From Bathymodiolus brooksi (taxonomy: Eukaryota; Mollusca; Bivalvia; Mytilida; Modiolidae), in assembly GCA_963680875.1 (NCBI GenBank), contig OY804580.1:96997353-97061352 (forward strand): 64,000 nucleotides of DNA, read 5' to 3'. The position numbers and the translations under genes were made by a program. Below the pieces are notes generated by a model. The model was given only the letters and a program-made list of their open reading frames with translations, ran no database searches and was not told the DNA's origin. Of the stretch, positions 60,701-64,000 are shown in pieces; position 1 is the stretch's first letter, and each line of letters begins with the position of its first letter.

Positions 60701-62913
60701 ATTGATTGTCATTTACACATATTTCTACTCTATTTATGGGTTAGGGTCATGGTTTTTAATGTCACTTTCAACAATATTTCAGGTATATTGTGGTGGTCAG
60801 TTTTATTGGTGGAGGAAGAAGGAGTATCTAGAGAAAACCACCGACCTGTTGCAAGTCACTGACAAATTTATCACATAATGTTGTATCTCCTGAGCGGGGT
60901 TCGAACTCACAACGTTAGTGGTGAAAGGCTCCTGCTCTATTTATGGAGAGAGCAAGATTGCTATTTGTAATAAAGTATCATGTAGATGAAATAATGTTAG
61001 ATTGCATTAGACTATGAATGGTTGTTTTGAAAGCATCAAGAAAAAATGTAGATAATGAATTTGATATAAAAAAAGAATAGTCTGCAATGGCCACTTCAAC
61101 TGTTCGTAATATTGTTCTCTCAGCAAGGATATATTACTTTTCTCAGCAAACCGTCATCCCTCCCCCCCAAAAAAAACCTTTTCACAATACTGTAAATACT
61201 AGTGTTGTAGACATAATTATCTGTGTTATTATACAGCACGCACAGCGCGATTTAGCAAGAAATCACTTGGGTCCGACGTCGGTGAAATCAAGAAAATGTC
61301 GGAGAAATTAAAAAAAAAGTCGGTGTTAACACCGCGAAATGTCCGAGAAAAATCGAACACGGTGATTTACTATAAAACACCGACAAAACACCGACATTGA
61401 CGATTAAACACCGCGAAATAAAGAAATGGGATATTAACCTTTATTTGTACATTTGTATGTTCTTGAGACTGTCATTTTTGATAATATGAATGATTCATAG
61501 CAAATACTTATTTTCTTTTTCAGGTGTGCAAGCTATGTGATCATTTTTCGTTCTTTAATTCTGATATTTGCTTTTGTTTTAATCTATTATGTTAAGAAAA
61601 CAATGCCGGTACAAACGTTTAGTATTATGTGATCATTACCATTTATAAGCTTGTGTTGTATTATTTTGTTAATTAAAATAAACTTGATCTTTTGAATGCA
61701 AGCTTGGTATCACGAGTTAATTTGCTTTCGGGTGTTCAATTAATGTCGACTTGGCACGTGACTTAAGTTCACCTGTTACAAAAGTTTCTAGATCCCCAAA
61801 AGCACGCTTTGATCGATAGCATGTGGAAACCTTTCTAGATTTACGTTCACGTGAAAAATATGTGTACAAATCAGAAATGGAACTTTTATTAAAAGTAAAA
61901 TAACACGTGGCTTGCAAGGGGATTAACGACATACAAATACGAAAAAGCACGTTTGCTTTAGATAAAAAATTACATCGATTTTTTTTTTCAATCATTCTCG
62001 GTGTGTTTTTAAATCAATCCCGCAGCCTCAGGTAACTGTGTATTTGACCTTTTAGTGACCTAGTTCAATGTGTGCACTACATAAAAATAGACACATCCGT
62101 ACATTGATAAAACACAGGTGATTAAAAAAAATAACATCGATATATAAACCAATCGAAATGTTGGGATTAGACAAGGATTTATATAGTAGGACTACTATAT
62201 ATATCCCTGGATTAGATAATATACGCAAAACAAGATGCGTGCTCAGCCTCATAAATTCTATAAATAAAATGTATGCCATGCTGGCATCCCTGAAAAAAAA
62301 CCGGTATCAAATTGAAATATAAAGTACGAAATAGTAAAAAATCAAAACTAAGCAACAAAAAACAAAAGAACACATAAAGTACAGTTACATGTACGTGTAT
62401 ACACGTATGATTTTCGCCGCGGTGTTGTCATCGGCAATTAAAATATTTCACCGACATTTAGGTCCTAATTTGTTAATTTTCGCGGTGAAAGTTTCACCGT
62501 GATTTCACCGACATTTTACGGTGATTTTATGACATATCACCGACATTTCACCGCGAAAAAACACCGACCAAGGTGATTTCTTGCTAAAACGCGCTGTGCG
62601 TGCTGTACATGTGTAACAAAATATTGTTTAAGAAATCGCAATGTTTTAGGTTAAGGTCACTGCTATTTTACAGTAATTTATAATTTTCAGGTTAGTCTAA
62701 TACAAAATAGACCTCATCATCATCTCATTGAAAATTAACTTGTTCTCCCCATGATACATCTGAAAAATTGCTGCATTGGCGTTAAACAACAATCACTCAC
62801 TATAATTTTCAGCTTTTGTTGATGTATTTCAGATATCTAAGTTACTAGTCATAGAACCAAAAGACAGATTAACAGCCACAGAAGCACTAGCTCATCCATT
62901 CTTCAAACGCGAA
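15672..62913 (+). CDS. PHKG: Phosphorylase b kinase gamma catalytic subunit, spliced, 3' end beyond window
   Basis: Ser/Thr kinase that phosphorylates glycogen phosphorylase b in the cytosol; in animals it is the catalytic subunit of the alpha-beta-gamma-delta phosphorylase kinase complex. Eight exons join with matching phases into 294 codons. Seen in the joined protein: glycine loop G31-K-G33-I-S-S, VAVK-type Lys53, helix C Glu77, HRD 151-153, DLKPEN 153-158, DFG 171-173, [10 protein letters not shown] 188-197, DMW 215-217, and Arg279 of subdomain XI. Stretches such as [23 protein letters not shown] and GTPEWDD are diagnostic of PHK gamma rather than CaMK or DAPK. Glu186 sits where other kinases need an activation-loop phosphate, as in the vertebrate gamma subunit. 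The family is about 390-410 residues, so roughly 100 C-terminal residues (autoinhibitory and calmodulin-binding region) are missing and should lie past base 64000. PHKG1 versus PHKG2 orthology cannot be decided here. Confidence is very high for the family. Confidence 0.96.
15803..15975. mobile_element. MITE, TACAGTGAAACCTGTCTAAA family, ends degraded
   Basis: CTGTCTAAACCTAACCTCC at the left and CAGTTTAGACAGGTTTCACT at the right, just after PHKG exon 1. Confidence 0.55.
16090..16165 (+). mobile_element. SINE family B, head only
   Basis: GGTGGTGTGCTCGTCTCGAAT then box B-like GGGATCGAGCCCTGGTTGAG. Family B has a different tRNA-like head from family A. Confidence 0.55.
16478..16690. repeat. 70-bp tandem repeat, 3 units
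   Basis: TCATTTCGGAAGGTGGTCAG then AAATATGAAATGTTCATGTC and ATGTCTCTCAGTTTTTT recur at 70-bp spacing. Confidence 0.85.
16900..17119. repeat. 25-bp minisatellite, ~9 units
   Basis: Unit GGAAGTGTTAAGCCCCATTG then TCATA or ACACA. A single further unit lies at about 18080-18106, beyond the hairpin at 17871. Confidence 0.88.
17871..17966. repeat. 35-bp-arm hairpin plus third copy of the arm
   Basis: Left arm 17871-17905 (GGTTTCTTTTTCCGCA, then CTCAGGTGA), 26-base loop, right arm 17932-17966 (TCACCTGAGTACTC, then GGAAAAAGAAACC) with about three mismatches. A third arm copy follows at 17984-18018 in the same orientation as the right arm. Just upstream, a direct repeat ACTTGAAAGACCTTGAAATA occurs twice. 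Confidence 0.75.
18511..18675. mobile_element. MITE, TACAGTAATTCC...CTCTTATAA family (copy 1)
   Basis: TACAGTAATTCCTCCTCTTAT to CTTATAAGAGGGGATTACTGTA, with GCAATGAAAAAGTG and GTGGCCTCTCTTGAGG inside. The same motifs flank the 49-bp satellite. Confidence 0.7.
19445..19611 (+). mobile_element. MITE, CAGTCCTCACAATGA family
   Basis: CAGTCCTCACAATGATGATG to TTTTGAGGACTGA. Shares CCAGTAAA(T/A)TTTTCAG and ATAAATTCAAGAATTTG with 11948 and 56189. Another copy lies 95 bp away in inverted orientation (19706-19866). Confidence 0.65.
19706..19866 (-). mobile_element. MITE, CAGTCCTCACAATGA family, inverted neighbour
   Basis: CAGTCCTCGGATTGAAG to GCGCTCATCGTGAGGACTGT, an inverted copy of 19445-19611. Confidence 0.65.
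20338..20503. mobile_element. Short MITE with AGAGTT ends
   Basis: Imperfect terminal inverted repeats (CAGAGTTCACGAAAT against ATTTCGCAAACTCTAG) with AAAGC on both flanks; contains inverted GTCAGTCCTGTCAG and GGACTGACAC motifs. Confidence 0.5.
20577..20915 (+). mobile_element. SINE family B
   Basis: GGTGTGGCGTAACGGTTAATA, GAGTTTGAACC, CTTCTCCGCTAAGCATGCAG, AGAGCAAAGACTGGTTGAC, GACATCATCATCATC. The tail is decayed. Confidence 0.75.
21715..23713. repeat. 49-bp satellite, ~40 units
   Basis: Unit GAATTACTGGCCAGCATAGT then CTGTTATTACAATAGTCCCT and CTCTTATAA. Variants include ATATAA ends, TTTCTGG, and ~35-bp short units lacking TTACTGGCCAGCATAG, scattered through the array. The flanks (21510-21650 and 23714-23770) are pieces of the CTCTTATAA MITE family, so the array sits inside such a copy. 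Confidence 0.93.
23776..24570. repeat. 37-bp satellite, ~21 units
   Basis: Unit GGATATCACCATCAATTAGA then ACCAAAGTAGTTGTCAT, with A/T and AACC/ATCC variants. One unit is interrupted by an extra TTGTCAACAGTCAT. Starts about 60 bp after the 49-bp array. Confidence 0.92.
24640..25045. repeat. ~122-bp imperfect tandem repeat, ~3.5 units
   Basis: Units share CAATCAATGCATATCAAAGA, CAAATATCAACCCAGTTAGG and GCAACAGTTAGTTATT. They are more diverged than the two arrays before it. Confidence 0.75.
25427..25556 (+). repeat. Dispersed repeat (AACTGGTTTAACCC), left part
   Basis: Shares AACTGGTTTAACCC(T/C)(G/A)CCAC, TTGGATTTT and GATGAGAGG...GATTTTGTTGATAT with 56998-57165. Interrupted at its right edge by the CAGAGTTGG transposon. 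No class assigned. Confidence 0.5.
25557..26312. mobile_element. 756-bp inverted-repeat element with CAGAGTTGG ends
   Basis: CAGAGTTGGCGAAAA at 25557 pairs with TTTTCACCAACTCTG ending at 26312. TATTAG occurs just outside both ends. Internal GTCAGACAGA and TCTGTCAGACCGAC motifs occur near both sides. It interrupts a dispersed repeat that also occurs at 56998. No transposase. Confidence 0.65.
26596..26869 (+). mobile_element. SINE family A, nearly full length
   Basis: GGGGCCAACATGATCGTGATC to GTATCGTTAAACACCATAAAC then CAAACCAAACC. Confidence 0.82.
28687..31773. mobile_element. Inverted-repeat DNA transposon carrying the fold-back element
   Basis: Termini AGGGGTTTCAAAG and CTTTGAAACCCCT are flanked by the 8-bp duplication GTAATTAC (28679-28686 and 31774-31781). 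Eight-base duplications with (C)AGGGG ends fit a hAT-type non-autonomous element. Without the inner insertion it is about 1.55 kb. Contains a poly-C run near 28927 and a small ACGTATATAGAATACGT hairpin near 29240, but no transposase frame. Confidence 0.8.
29496..31027. mobile_element. Fold-back (MULE-like) transposon with ~750-bp inverted arms
   Basis: Begins GGGAAGGTCTAAAACGCGG and ends with its reverse complement, flanked on both sides by the 9-bp direct repeat ATTACAATG (29487-29495 and 31028-31036). The left arm reads to about 30255 and the right arm starts at about 30283, leaving a short centre. Each arm contains several ~160-bp repeats built around GACCGGAAGCCTACC and AAAAACCGTTTA. There is no transposase frame. 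Nine-base target duplications and very long terminal repeats are typical of Mutator-like elements; that class assignment is an inference. Confidence 0.85.
31812..32075 (+). mobile_element. SINE family A
   Basis: GAGTCATGGCCGTGATCAAAT to GGCATTTAGCACCTTAAACC, starting directly after the outermost nested transposon. Confidence 0.82.
32466..32800 (+). mobile_element. SINE family B
   Basis: ATCAGTGGTGTAATGGTTAG, GGGTTAGAGCCC, GCTTCTCCGCTAAGCACGCA, CCTCATCATCATCTCATTGA, GCCATGATATAGCTGAAGAA. Confidence 0.78.
32815..33395. mobile_element. Diverged relative of the pearl-like elements
   Basis: Ends GACTCCTGTGAGCCTCTAG|TT like the other copies and contains CTGAAACTGCTAAGCTAAAT and CAAGATGGCTGC motifs. 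Three internal copies of ATTCCGGGTTTTTCTGTGA or close variants. The 5' boundary is uncertain. Confidence 0.45.
34104..34202 (+). other. Upstream ORF abutting the alternative PHKG exon (TGA|ATG)
   Basis: A 32-codon open frame (starts MVQLAAIQC, ends LTTLER) stops at TGA 34200-34202. The ATG of the alternative exon follows with no gap and in the same frame; the shared frame is open on both sides from 34062. It could be an upstream ORF controlling the alternative start, or one coding exon interrupted by a single stop (allelic, sequencing error or decay). No protein similarity recognised. Confidence 0.35.
34203..34432 (+). CDS. PHKG: Putative alternative first coding exon of PHKG
   Basis: Open frame of 74 codons plus two bases, ending GGT GT|GTAAGT. 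If spliced to exon 2 (which starts A|GGT ATC), the phase matches exactly and the junction reads [12 protein letters not shown]. The preceding residues [11 protein letters not shown] align without gaps to [11 protein letters not shown] made by exon 1, so the exon rebuilds beta strand 1 and the glycine loop. The upstream ~60 residues are charged, probably helical, and show no domain I recognise. The first ATG has a weak context (TGAATGT); in-frame ATGs at 34233 and 34251 are other possible starts. An in-frame TGA lies immediately 5' (34200-34202). Inference: a second promoter in intron 1 makes an isoform with a different N-terminus. The alternative, a decayed exon copy, is less likely because frame, donor and loop are all intact. 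Confidence 0.62.
34465..34562. repeat. 31-bp tandem repeat, 3 units
   Basis: TTTTATAAGTAGATATGCTT then CACGTTTAGTG, directly downstream of the alternative first exon's donor site. Confidence 0.82.
35213..35388. mobile_element. MITE, TACAGTAATTCC...CTCTTATAA family (copy 2)
   Basis: TACAGTAGTCCTCCTCTTATA at the left; shares GATCTGAAATCTGGCCT and CATAAGAGAGGTGGCC with copy 1. The right end is altered (TTGTAAGAGAGTGTCTA). Confidence 0.6.
35495..35640. repeat. 81-bp tandem duplication
   Basis: TTAACCTTAGACCATGTGTA then CAAAGTATTACTGA is repeated once. A second 49-50-bp duplication (ACAATTAGAGGTGTGTTTCA) follows at about 35689-35786. Confidence 0.75.
36101..36182. mobile_element. MITE fragment, TACAGTCAAACCTGT family
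   Basis: TACAGTCAAACCTGTCTTATG at the left; internal inverted GTCTTATGTGACC and GGTCACATAAGAC; truncated at ATACAGGTT. Confidence 0.5.
37337..37592 (-). mobile_element. SINE family A
   Basis: Minus-strand copy from GGTTTTTAACGCCGCCTTCAA to CTACCATACGATCACAACCG. Confidence 0.8.
37615..38225. repeat. 40-bp minisatellite, ~15 units
   Basis: Unit AAATACCACACTGTCAGAAC then AGTTCCATAATCAAATAGAA is nearly invariant; one unit has an extra A (37861) and one reads AAATTGAA. A diverged single unit with the same 3' flank is found at about 47775-47880. Confidence 0.93.
38490..38708 (+). mobile_element. SINE family A with internal deletion
   Basis: GGGGCCGCCGTGGTCATGATT; box B GTGAGTTCGAACCCCG; the CCGGTTTCCTCCACC segment is missing; ends GCATTAAGCACCATAAACC. 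Confidence 0.78.
39759..40000 (+). mobile_element. SINE family A
   Basis: GGGCCATCATGGCTGTGATCG to GGTGGCATTGAACACCCC. Confidence 0.78.
40778..40864 (-). mobile_element. SINE family A fragment
   Basis: AAACTTTATCACATAATGTG, TCGAGTACACCTTGCCATGA and box B complement GGGGTTTGAACTCAC. A lone tail fragment of the + orientation lies just before it (40637-40693). Confidence 0.65.
40957..41204 (+). mobile_element. SINE family A with long target-site duplication, 110 bp before PHKG exon 2
   Basis: GGTCCTGTTGTGGTCGTGATC to GTGCCATTAAACACCCTAACC. The flanks ATTTTTATAATCCCTT... at about 40925-40956 and 41207-41239 are ~32-bp direct repeats with two mismatches, that is, an unusually long target-site duplication. 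Confidence 0.82.
41312..41487 (+). CDS. PHKG: PHKG exon 2
   Basis: Encodes residues 32-90: the second half of the glycine loop (GISSIVRRC), the ATP-anchoring Lys53 in QEYAVKIID, an acidic/basic insert ([15 protein letters not shown]), helix C with Glu77 (IREINIL), and HPNI at the end. The acceptor is TTTTTTATCTTCAG|A. The donor A|GTAAAT is in phase 1 and weaker than the other donors. Both first exons (15672 and 34203) are in phase to join it. A SINE ends about 110 bp upstream and another begins about 45 bp downstream. Confidence 0.95.
41531..41862 (+). mobile_element. SINE family B, full length, 44 bp after PHKG exon 2
   Basis: GCAACCACATCGGTAGAGTAA, box B GGGTTCGAGTCC, CTTCTCCACTAAGCACGCAG, GCCATGATATAGCTGAAAAA and GGCGCTAAACAACAATCACTC. 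The end matches the family A tail in layout. Confidence 0.82.
42687..43042 (+). repeat. Tandem partial copies of the PHKG exon 3 acceptor (decoy 3' splice sites)
   Basis: The string ACTTTCAG plus TTYGACTCCATGACT occurs with exon-like starts at 42788, 42907 and 42979, before the genuine exon start at 43043. Spacings are 119, 72 and 64 bp. Units 1 and 2 also share a ~60-bp A/T-rich leader (ATTATGTCACATTTGAAAT). None carries the rest of exon 3. Copy 1 runs into TAA after five residues, copy 2 into TGA at once, and copy 3 would shift the frame by one base if read through into exon 3. All would therefore give non-productive transcripts. Confidence 0.85.
43043..43097 (+). CDS. PHKG: PHKG exon 3 (55-nt microexon-like)
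   Basis: Encodes residues 91-109, [18 protein letters not shown] plus two bases of Leu109, which is beta4-beta5 and the hinge (vertebrate equivalent IIQLKDTYETN...LVFDL). The acceptor is TTCTACTTTCAG and the donor TT|GTAAGT. The exon is very short, and its acceptor region is repeated three times just upstream (see decoy array). Confidence 0.94.
43206..43468 (-). mobile_element. SINE family A, nearly full length
   Basis: TTTATGGTGTTTAACGCCACT to CTACCATACGATCACGACCAC, 108 bp after PHKG exon 3. Confidence 0.83.
43656..44902. mobile_element. Pearl-like element (copy 3, longest)
   Basis: Starts TTTTTAGCTCACCTTGCC, has about seven core repeats of ~150-160 bp and ends AGGCTCAGCCCACTGAGCCT then CTAG|TT. 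Lies in PHKG intron 3, only 560 bp after exon 3. The minus-strand open frames here are core repeats read as protein ([14 protein letters not shown]). Confidence 0.72.
45174..45261. mobile_element. Short hairpin MITE
   Basis: TTATTGCCTTCAATGGATG plus TAAA is inverted perfectly at 45238-45261, with a loop containing AACCCTCAAGGGGTT. Confidence 0.6.
46230..46525 (+). mobile_element. Probable LINE 3' end fragment
   Basis: GCCCCTTGTGGGTCCTTAAT then GGTCAATAAAGTATTC resembles the 3' end of a non-LTR element. The open frame 46315-46518 shows no protein similarity I recognise. Confidence 0.35.
46978..47160 (+). mobile_element. SINE family A variant, 3' half
   Basis: GTGATAAAGTTTACCAGTGG, CCGGGTACTCCGGCTTCTTC, then ATATTGCTGAAAGTGGCATTG and a (AATCA)n tail. 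Confidence 0.7.
47983..48230. mobile_element. hAT-type MITE with GGGGCGGATCC ends
   Basis: CAGGGGCGGATCC at the left and GGATCCGCCCTTG at the right. Two internal copies of a GGGAGG(T/C)GCGAAAATT...TTTCGTGTGAAAAATC unit. Locally GC-rich compared with its surroundings. CAGGGGCGGATCC termini are a common hAT signature; the target duplication is not clear. Confidence 0.75.
48387..48552. mobile_element. MITE, TACAGTGAAACCTGTCTAAA family
   Basis: ACACAGTGAAACCTGTCTAAA to GTAGACAGGTTTAACTGTA, 166 bp, with the family's GGAAATCTTTGTTAATTTAA core. Confidence 0.65.
49035..51093. repeat. 30-bp minisatellite, ~68 units, open in all three forward frames
   Basis: Unit CCTACTCAAGGCCAGGGGTC then TTTCCTTACA. 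Read forward it gives [20 protein letters not shown] or [10 protein letters not shown]; one reverse frame gives [10 protein letters not shown]. None has stops, hence several long artificial open frames (for example 49009-49983 and 50064-50876). Units of 29 bp (near 49560 and 49950) shift the frame, which argues against coding. A 389-bp block (13 units minus one base) is duplicated: 49441-49690 repeats at about 49830-50079. Confidence 0.93.
52260..52978 (+). mobile_element. 5'-truncated non-LTR retrotransposon (LINE), RT C-terminus and 3'UTR
   Basis: The open frame at 52260-52853 (197 codons) is the end of a jockey/CR1-type reverse transcriptase polyprotein. [18 protein letters not shown] leads into a C-terminal zinc knuckle with Cys122, Cys125, His133 and Cys138, then FICSFIESA near the stop. 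A ~120-bp 3'UTR ends in AATAAACAGTCTTAGTCTTAG, that is a poly(A)-signal-like AATAAA plus a short tandem tail. The catalytic RT motifs are absent. Sense orientation relative to PHKG, in intron 3. Confidence 0.8.
53776..53884 (-). mobile_element. SINE family A fragment
   Basis: TATGGTGTTTAACGCCACTT to GTCACTTACAAACTTTATCAC. Confidence 0.7.
54293..54500 (+). mobile_element. SINE family A with internal deletions, just before PHKG exon 4
   Basis: GTGGTCGTGATCGTATGGTA to TTGTTGAAAGTGGCGTTAGC, ending about 85 bp before exon 4. Confidence 0.72.
54586..54651 (+). CDS. PHKG: PHKG exon 4
   Basis: Encodes residues 109-131: [23 protein letters not shown], matching [21 protein letters not shown] of vertebrate PHK gamma (helices D and E start). 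The acceptor is TTTTGTTTTCCAG and the donor AG|GTAATT, phase 2. Only 66 nt, isolated by an 11.5-kb intron on the 5' side. Confidence 0.94.
55008..55264 (-). mobile_element. SINE family A
   Basis: TTTATGGTATTAAATGCCACT to CCATACGATCACGACGACGG. Confidence 0.82.
56189..56345 (-). mobile_element. MITE, CAGTCCTCACAATGA family
   Basis: The minus-strand copy ends GGTGCTCATCGTGAGGACTG; shares GAATCAAATTCTTGAATT with the others. In PHKG intron 4. Confidence 0.6.
56998..57165 (+). repeat. Dispersed repeat (AACTGGTTTAACCC)
   Basis: Second copy of the repeat at 25427, without the inserted element. Confidence 0.5.
57659..57711. repeat. Near-perfect hairpin in PHKG intron 4
   Basis: AGAAACAGG...AAAAGCAAGCTT pairs with AAGCTTTTCTGACCTGTTTCT around a 5-base loop (TTTGC), with a short central mismatch block. 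Confidence 0.65.
58006..58078 (+). CDS. PHKG: PHKG exon 5 (catalytic loop)
   Basis: Encodes residues 131-155: helix E ([19 protein letters not shown]) and the catalytic loop HRDLK with Asp153 as catalytic base and Arg152 as the partner of Glu186. The acceptor is TTTCTGTTACAG, the donor AAG|GTAATT, phase 0. Confidence 0.95.
58105..58352 (-). mobile_element. SINE family A, 27 bp after PHKG exon 5
   Basis: ATGTATTAATGCCACTTTCAA to CATGGCCACGACGGCCCCT. A SINE B copy follows at 58380. Confidence 0.8.
58380..58706 (-). mobile_element. SINE family B
   Basis: Minus-strand copy: TTGTTGTTTAACACCAAGTG, CTGGATTTTTATAGTG, AACCAGTGTTGTGCTC, head CATTATACCACCGATGCAG. Fills most of PHKG intron 5 together with the adjacent family A copy. 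Confidence 0.78.
58786..58876 (+). CDS. PHKG: PHKG exon 6 (metal-binding DFG)
   Basis: Encodes residues 156-185 plus one base: PENILLDDN, then [12 protein letters not shown] with Asp171 for Mg-ATP, then an acidic GPEEELT. The acceptor is TTTCTATTTTCAG, the donor ACAG|GTAGGT, phase 1. Confidence 0.95.
59547..59757 (+). mobile_element. SINE family A, 54 bp before PHKG exon 7
   Basis: CCTGATCGTATGGTAGTTGG to CCTCACCAATAAAACTGAC; 3' tail lost. Confidence 0.7.
59812..60056 (+). CDS. PHKG: PHKG exon 7 (activation loop to helix G)
   Basis: Encodes residues 186-267. Glu186 precedes [11 protein letters not shown] and is the built-in acidic substitute for an activation-loop phosphate. Then [33 protein letters not shown] and [16 protein letters not shown] follow, all close to vertebrate PHK gamma. 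The acceptor is TCTATAATTACAG, the donor TTG|GTATGA, phase 0. Confidence 0.96.
60155..60280. mobile_element. MITE, AAAACTTTTGAG / CCAATCAGAA family
   Basis: GTAAAACTTTTGAGCATGAG, then ATCCAATCAGAACTCT and TATTCTGATTGGCTGTTTT. In PHKG intron 7, about 100 bp after exon 7. Confidence 0.5.
60742..60932 (-). mobile_element. SINE family A
   Basis: GGTCATGGTTTTTAATGTCAC to CAACGTTAGTGGTGAAAGG. Confidence 0.72.
61234..62605. mobile_element. TA-flanked inverted-repeat transposon (Tc1/mariner-like ends), non-autonomous
   Basis: CAGCACGCACAGCGCG at 61234 is inverted at 62590-62605, and TA lies directly outside both ends. The homology continues inward (TTAGCAAGAAATCACC). Both subterminal regions are packed with CACCGACAT, CACCGCGAAA and GTCGGTG motifs, spread over about 170 bp on each side. 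The interior (about 61430-62400) has one 92-codon minus-strand frame (61717-61995) that I do not recognise. No DDE motif seen. The family call rests only on the TA duplication and CA start. Confidence 0.78.
62695..62800 (+). mobile_element. SINE family B tail
   Basis: CTAATACAAAATAGACCTCA, CCCATGATACATCTGAAAAA, GGCGTTAAACAACAATCACTC; ends 32 bp before PHKG exon 8. Confidence 0.72.
62833..62913 (+). CDS. PHKG: PHKG exon 8 (end of kinase domain)
   Basis: Encodes residues 268-294, [19 protein letters not shown] then AHPFFKRE, which is subdomain XI with Arg279. The acceptor is GATGTATTTCAG, the donor GAA|GTAAGA, phase 0. No further exon was recognised in the remaining 1087 bases, so the C-terminal regulatory region is outside the window. 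Confidence 0.95.
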
Positions 62914-63055
62914 GTAAGATATTTCTTTAATCTCTTGGCTCCATTTCAGTTACCATTTAAAACTGTAATTTTAATGTGTGTTATCTATACATATTTCATT
63001 TGATCTCATAGAGAGATATTATCAGTATCAGCTGATTGACTCTGATACTAAGTGA

Positions 63056-63119
63056 TTAAAGATGTTTTTTAAAACGAGATGACTGAGAAACGTCCTCGAG
63101 TTTTAAAAAACATCTTTAA
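63056..63119. repeat. Hairpin in intron 8
   Basis: TTAAAGATGTTTTTTAAAAC pairs with GTTTTAAAAAACATCTTTAA (one offset base) around GAGATGACTGAGAAACGTCC. Confidence 0.55.
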
Positions 63120-63487
63120 TTATTTTATCGCTATTTTGTATTCATAATTAAATAATTTTTGTTGAGATACTGACATTTTTTTAAACACAATTAATATTTT
63201 ATATCGTTAATCACTAATTATCAAGAATTTGGTAATGTGACGTCATTATAACGTCATGTTAGAAAACAAGATAATTCTACATGCGTCCTTGACAACGCTT
63301 AGCGATTAGCGATATTTGGAATCATCTCATGCGCTTACGTGATATCAAATATATCGGTTTTAAACATCAAAGGGAAAATAAACAAAATAGCGATAATGAA
63401 AATTATTGGTCAGTTTGATGTCAAACACTTTATGACGTTGCCGATAAACACAAAAGCGTCAGTTGTGAAGATCTCAACAGTCATTAT

Positions 63488-63540
63488 CACTAGTATCACA
63501 GCTTTTCCTTTCAGACTCGTTGTGATACTAGTGATAATGT
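63488..63540. repeat. Hairpin in intron 8
   Basis: CATTATCACTAGTATCACA pairs perfectly with TGTGATACTAGTGATAATG around a ~17-base loop. Confidence 0.6.
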
Positions 63541-64000
63541 CTATCTCGACCTTTACAACATCCGATATTCTATATCACCTATGTACCGTACACCATTGTA
63601 AGTTGTTGTACATAGATAACATTTGCCGATTTTGGCTATCCTATTTATGCCCTTTTTGTTATCTTCTTCTGTATAACCTAGGTAAAATTTCCCCTCCAAA
63701 TAATTGCCCTACCTACCTACCTACCCACCCAAATAATTAGAGCATAATGTTTAATCCAAGATTTAAAATTTTCAAGTATTTGTATGAAATTGAAAAAAAA
63801 TATATAGATTACGGTTAATACATGCAATTTTTTATGTGATGATGGGATTTTTAACATCCTTGATTACCTATTATTCTTGTACCACATAGCATGTTGAAAA
63901 TAAATGGTTGCTTGGAATTTTGATGAAATATATCAATGGTTAGGATGAAAGTAACATGATACATGTAGAAATGTTAATTATACAACTGTTTAAAGTACAT

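Larger units (their letters stand above)
60057..62832 (+). other. PHKG intron 7 (2.8 kb)
   Basis: GTATGA...TTTCAG. Contains a CCAATCAG-type MITE, a minus-strand SINE, a 1.37-kb TA-flanked inverted-repeat transposon and a SINE tail close to exon 8. Confidence 0.85.
62914..64000 (+). other. Start of PHKG intron 8: no exon seen
   Basis: From GTAAGA to the window end. Two hairpins are present (63056-63119 and 63488-63540). A 133-codon open frame at 63339-63740 has no recognisable similarity, runs through the second hairpin and ends in a CTAC microsatellite, so it is not called a gene. Confidence 0.7.

Noticed and set aside
61717..61995. 92-codon minus-strand frame inside the TA-flanked element
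   Set aside because: No transposase motif and too short. Kept only as a comment on the element.
63339..63740. 133-codon open frame
   Set aside because: No similarity recognised, spans a perfect hairpin and ends in a CTAC microsatellite; no splice-compatible boundary with PHKG.

Overview
The window looks like AT-rich animal DNA, most likely from a marine mollusc and probably a bivalve. The lineage call is an inference. It rests on interspersed tRNA-derived SINEs, pearl/Helitron-type elements that start in an AGCTCACCTTGCC hairpin and end in ...GAGCCTCTAG|T, and the spliced kinase gene. There is no bacterial-style gene organisation.

Only one host gene can be supported. It is the gamma (catalytic) subunit of phosphorylase kinase (PHKG), on the + strand. 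Eight coding exons (15672-15766, 41312-41487, 43043-43097, 54586-54651, 58006-58078, 58786-58876, 59812-60056, 62833-62913) have consensus GT/AG borders. Their phases agree and they join into 882 nt = 294 codons, which is essentially the whole kinase domain. The glycine loop, Lys53, Glu77, HRD (Asp153), DFG (Asp171), the activation-loop Glu186, APE and the subdomain XI Arg279 are all present. The calmodulin-binding C-terminal part must lie beyond base 64000. A separate exon at 34203-34432 looks like an alternative first exon. It ends in GT|GTAAGT in the same phase as exon 1, and its last residues reproduce the KYxxxExxGxG entry into the glycine loop. This suggests a second promoter and a second N-terminus. 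Exon 3 is preceded by three partial copies of its own acceptor and first ~15 bases, which form a decoy splice-site array.

Layout. 1-15.6 kb: no gene recognised; SINEs, MITEs, two pearl-like elements and a 45-bp array. 15.6-41.3 kb: exon 1 and a 25.5-kb first intron. This intron holds a 25-bp array, a satellite block (49-bp, then 37-bp, then ~122-bp repeats, 21.7-25.0 kb), a three-level nest of DNA transposons (27.8-31.8 kb) with a 1.53-kb fold-back element at its core, the alternative exon, and a 40-bp array. 41.3-54.6 kb: exons 2-4. Intron 3 carries a 1.2-kb pearl-like element, a hAT-type MITE, a 2.06-kb 30-bp minisatellite open in all three forward frames, and a 5'-truncated LINE. 54.6-64 kb: exons 4-8 with short introns. 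Intron 7 has a 1.37-kb TA-flanked inverted-repeat transposon.

The gene works alone here. PHKG would phosphorylate and activate glycogen phosphorylase downstream of calcium and cAMP signalling, but no other subunit or pathway gene is visible. Most other open frames are repeats read as protein.
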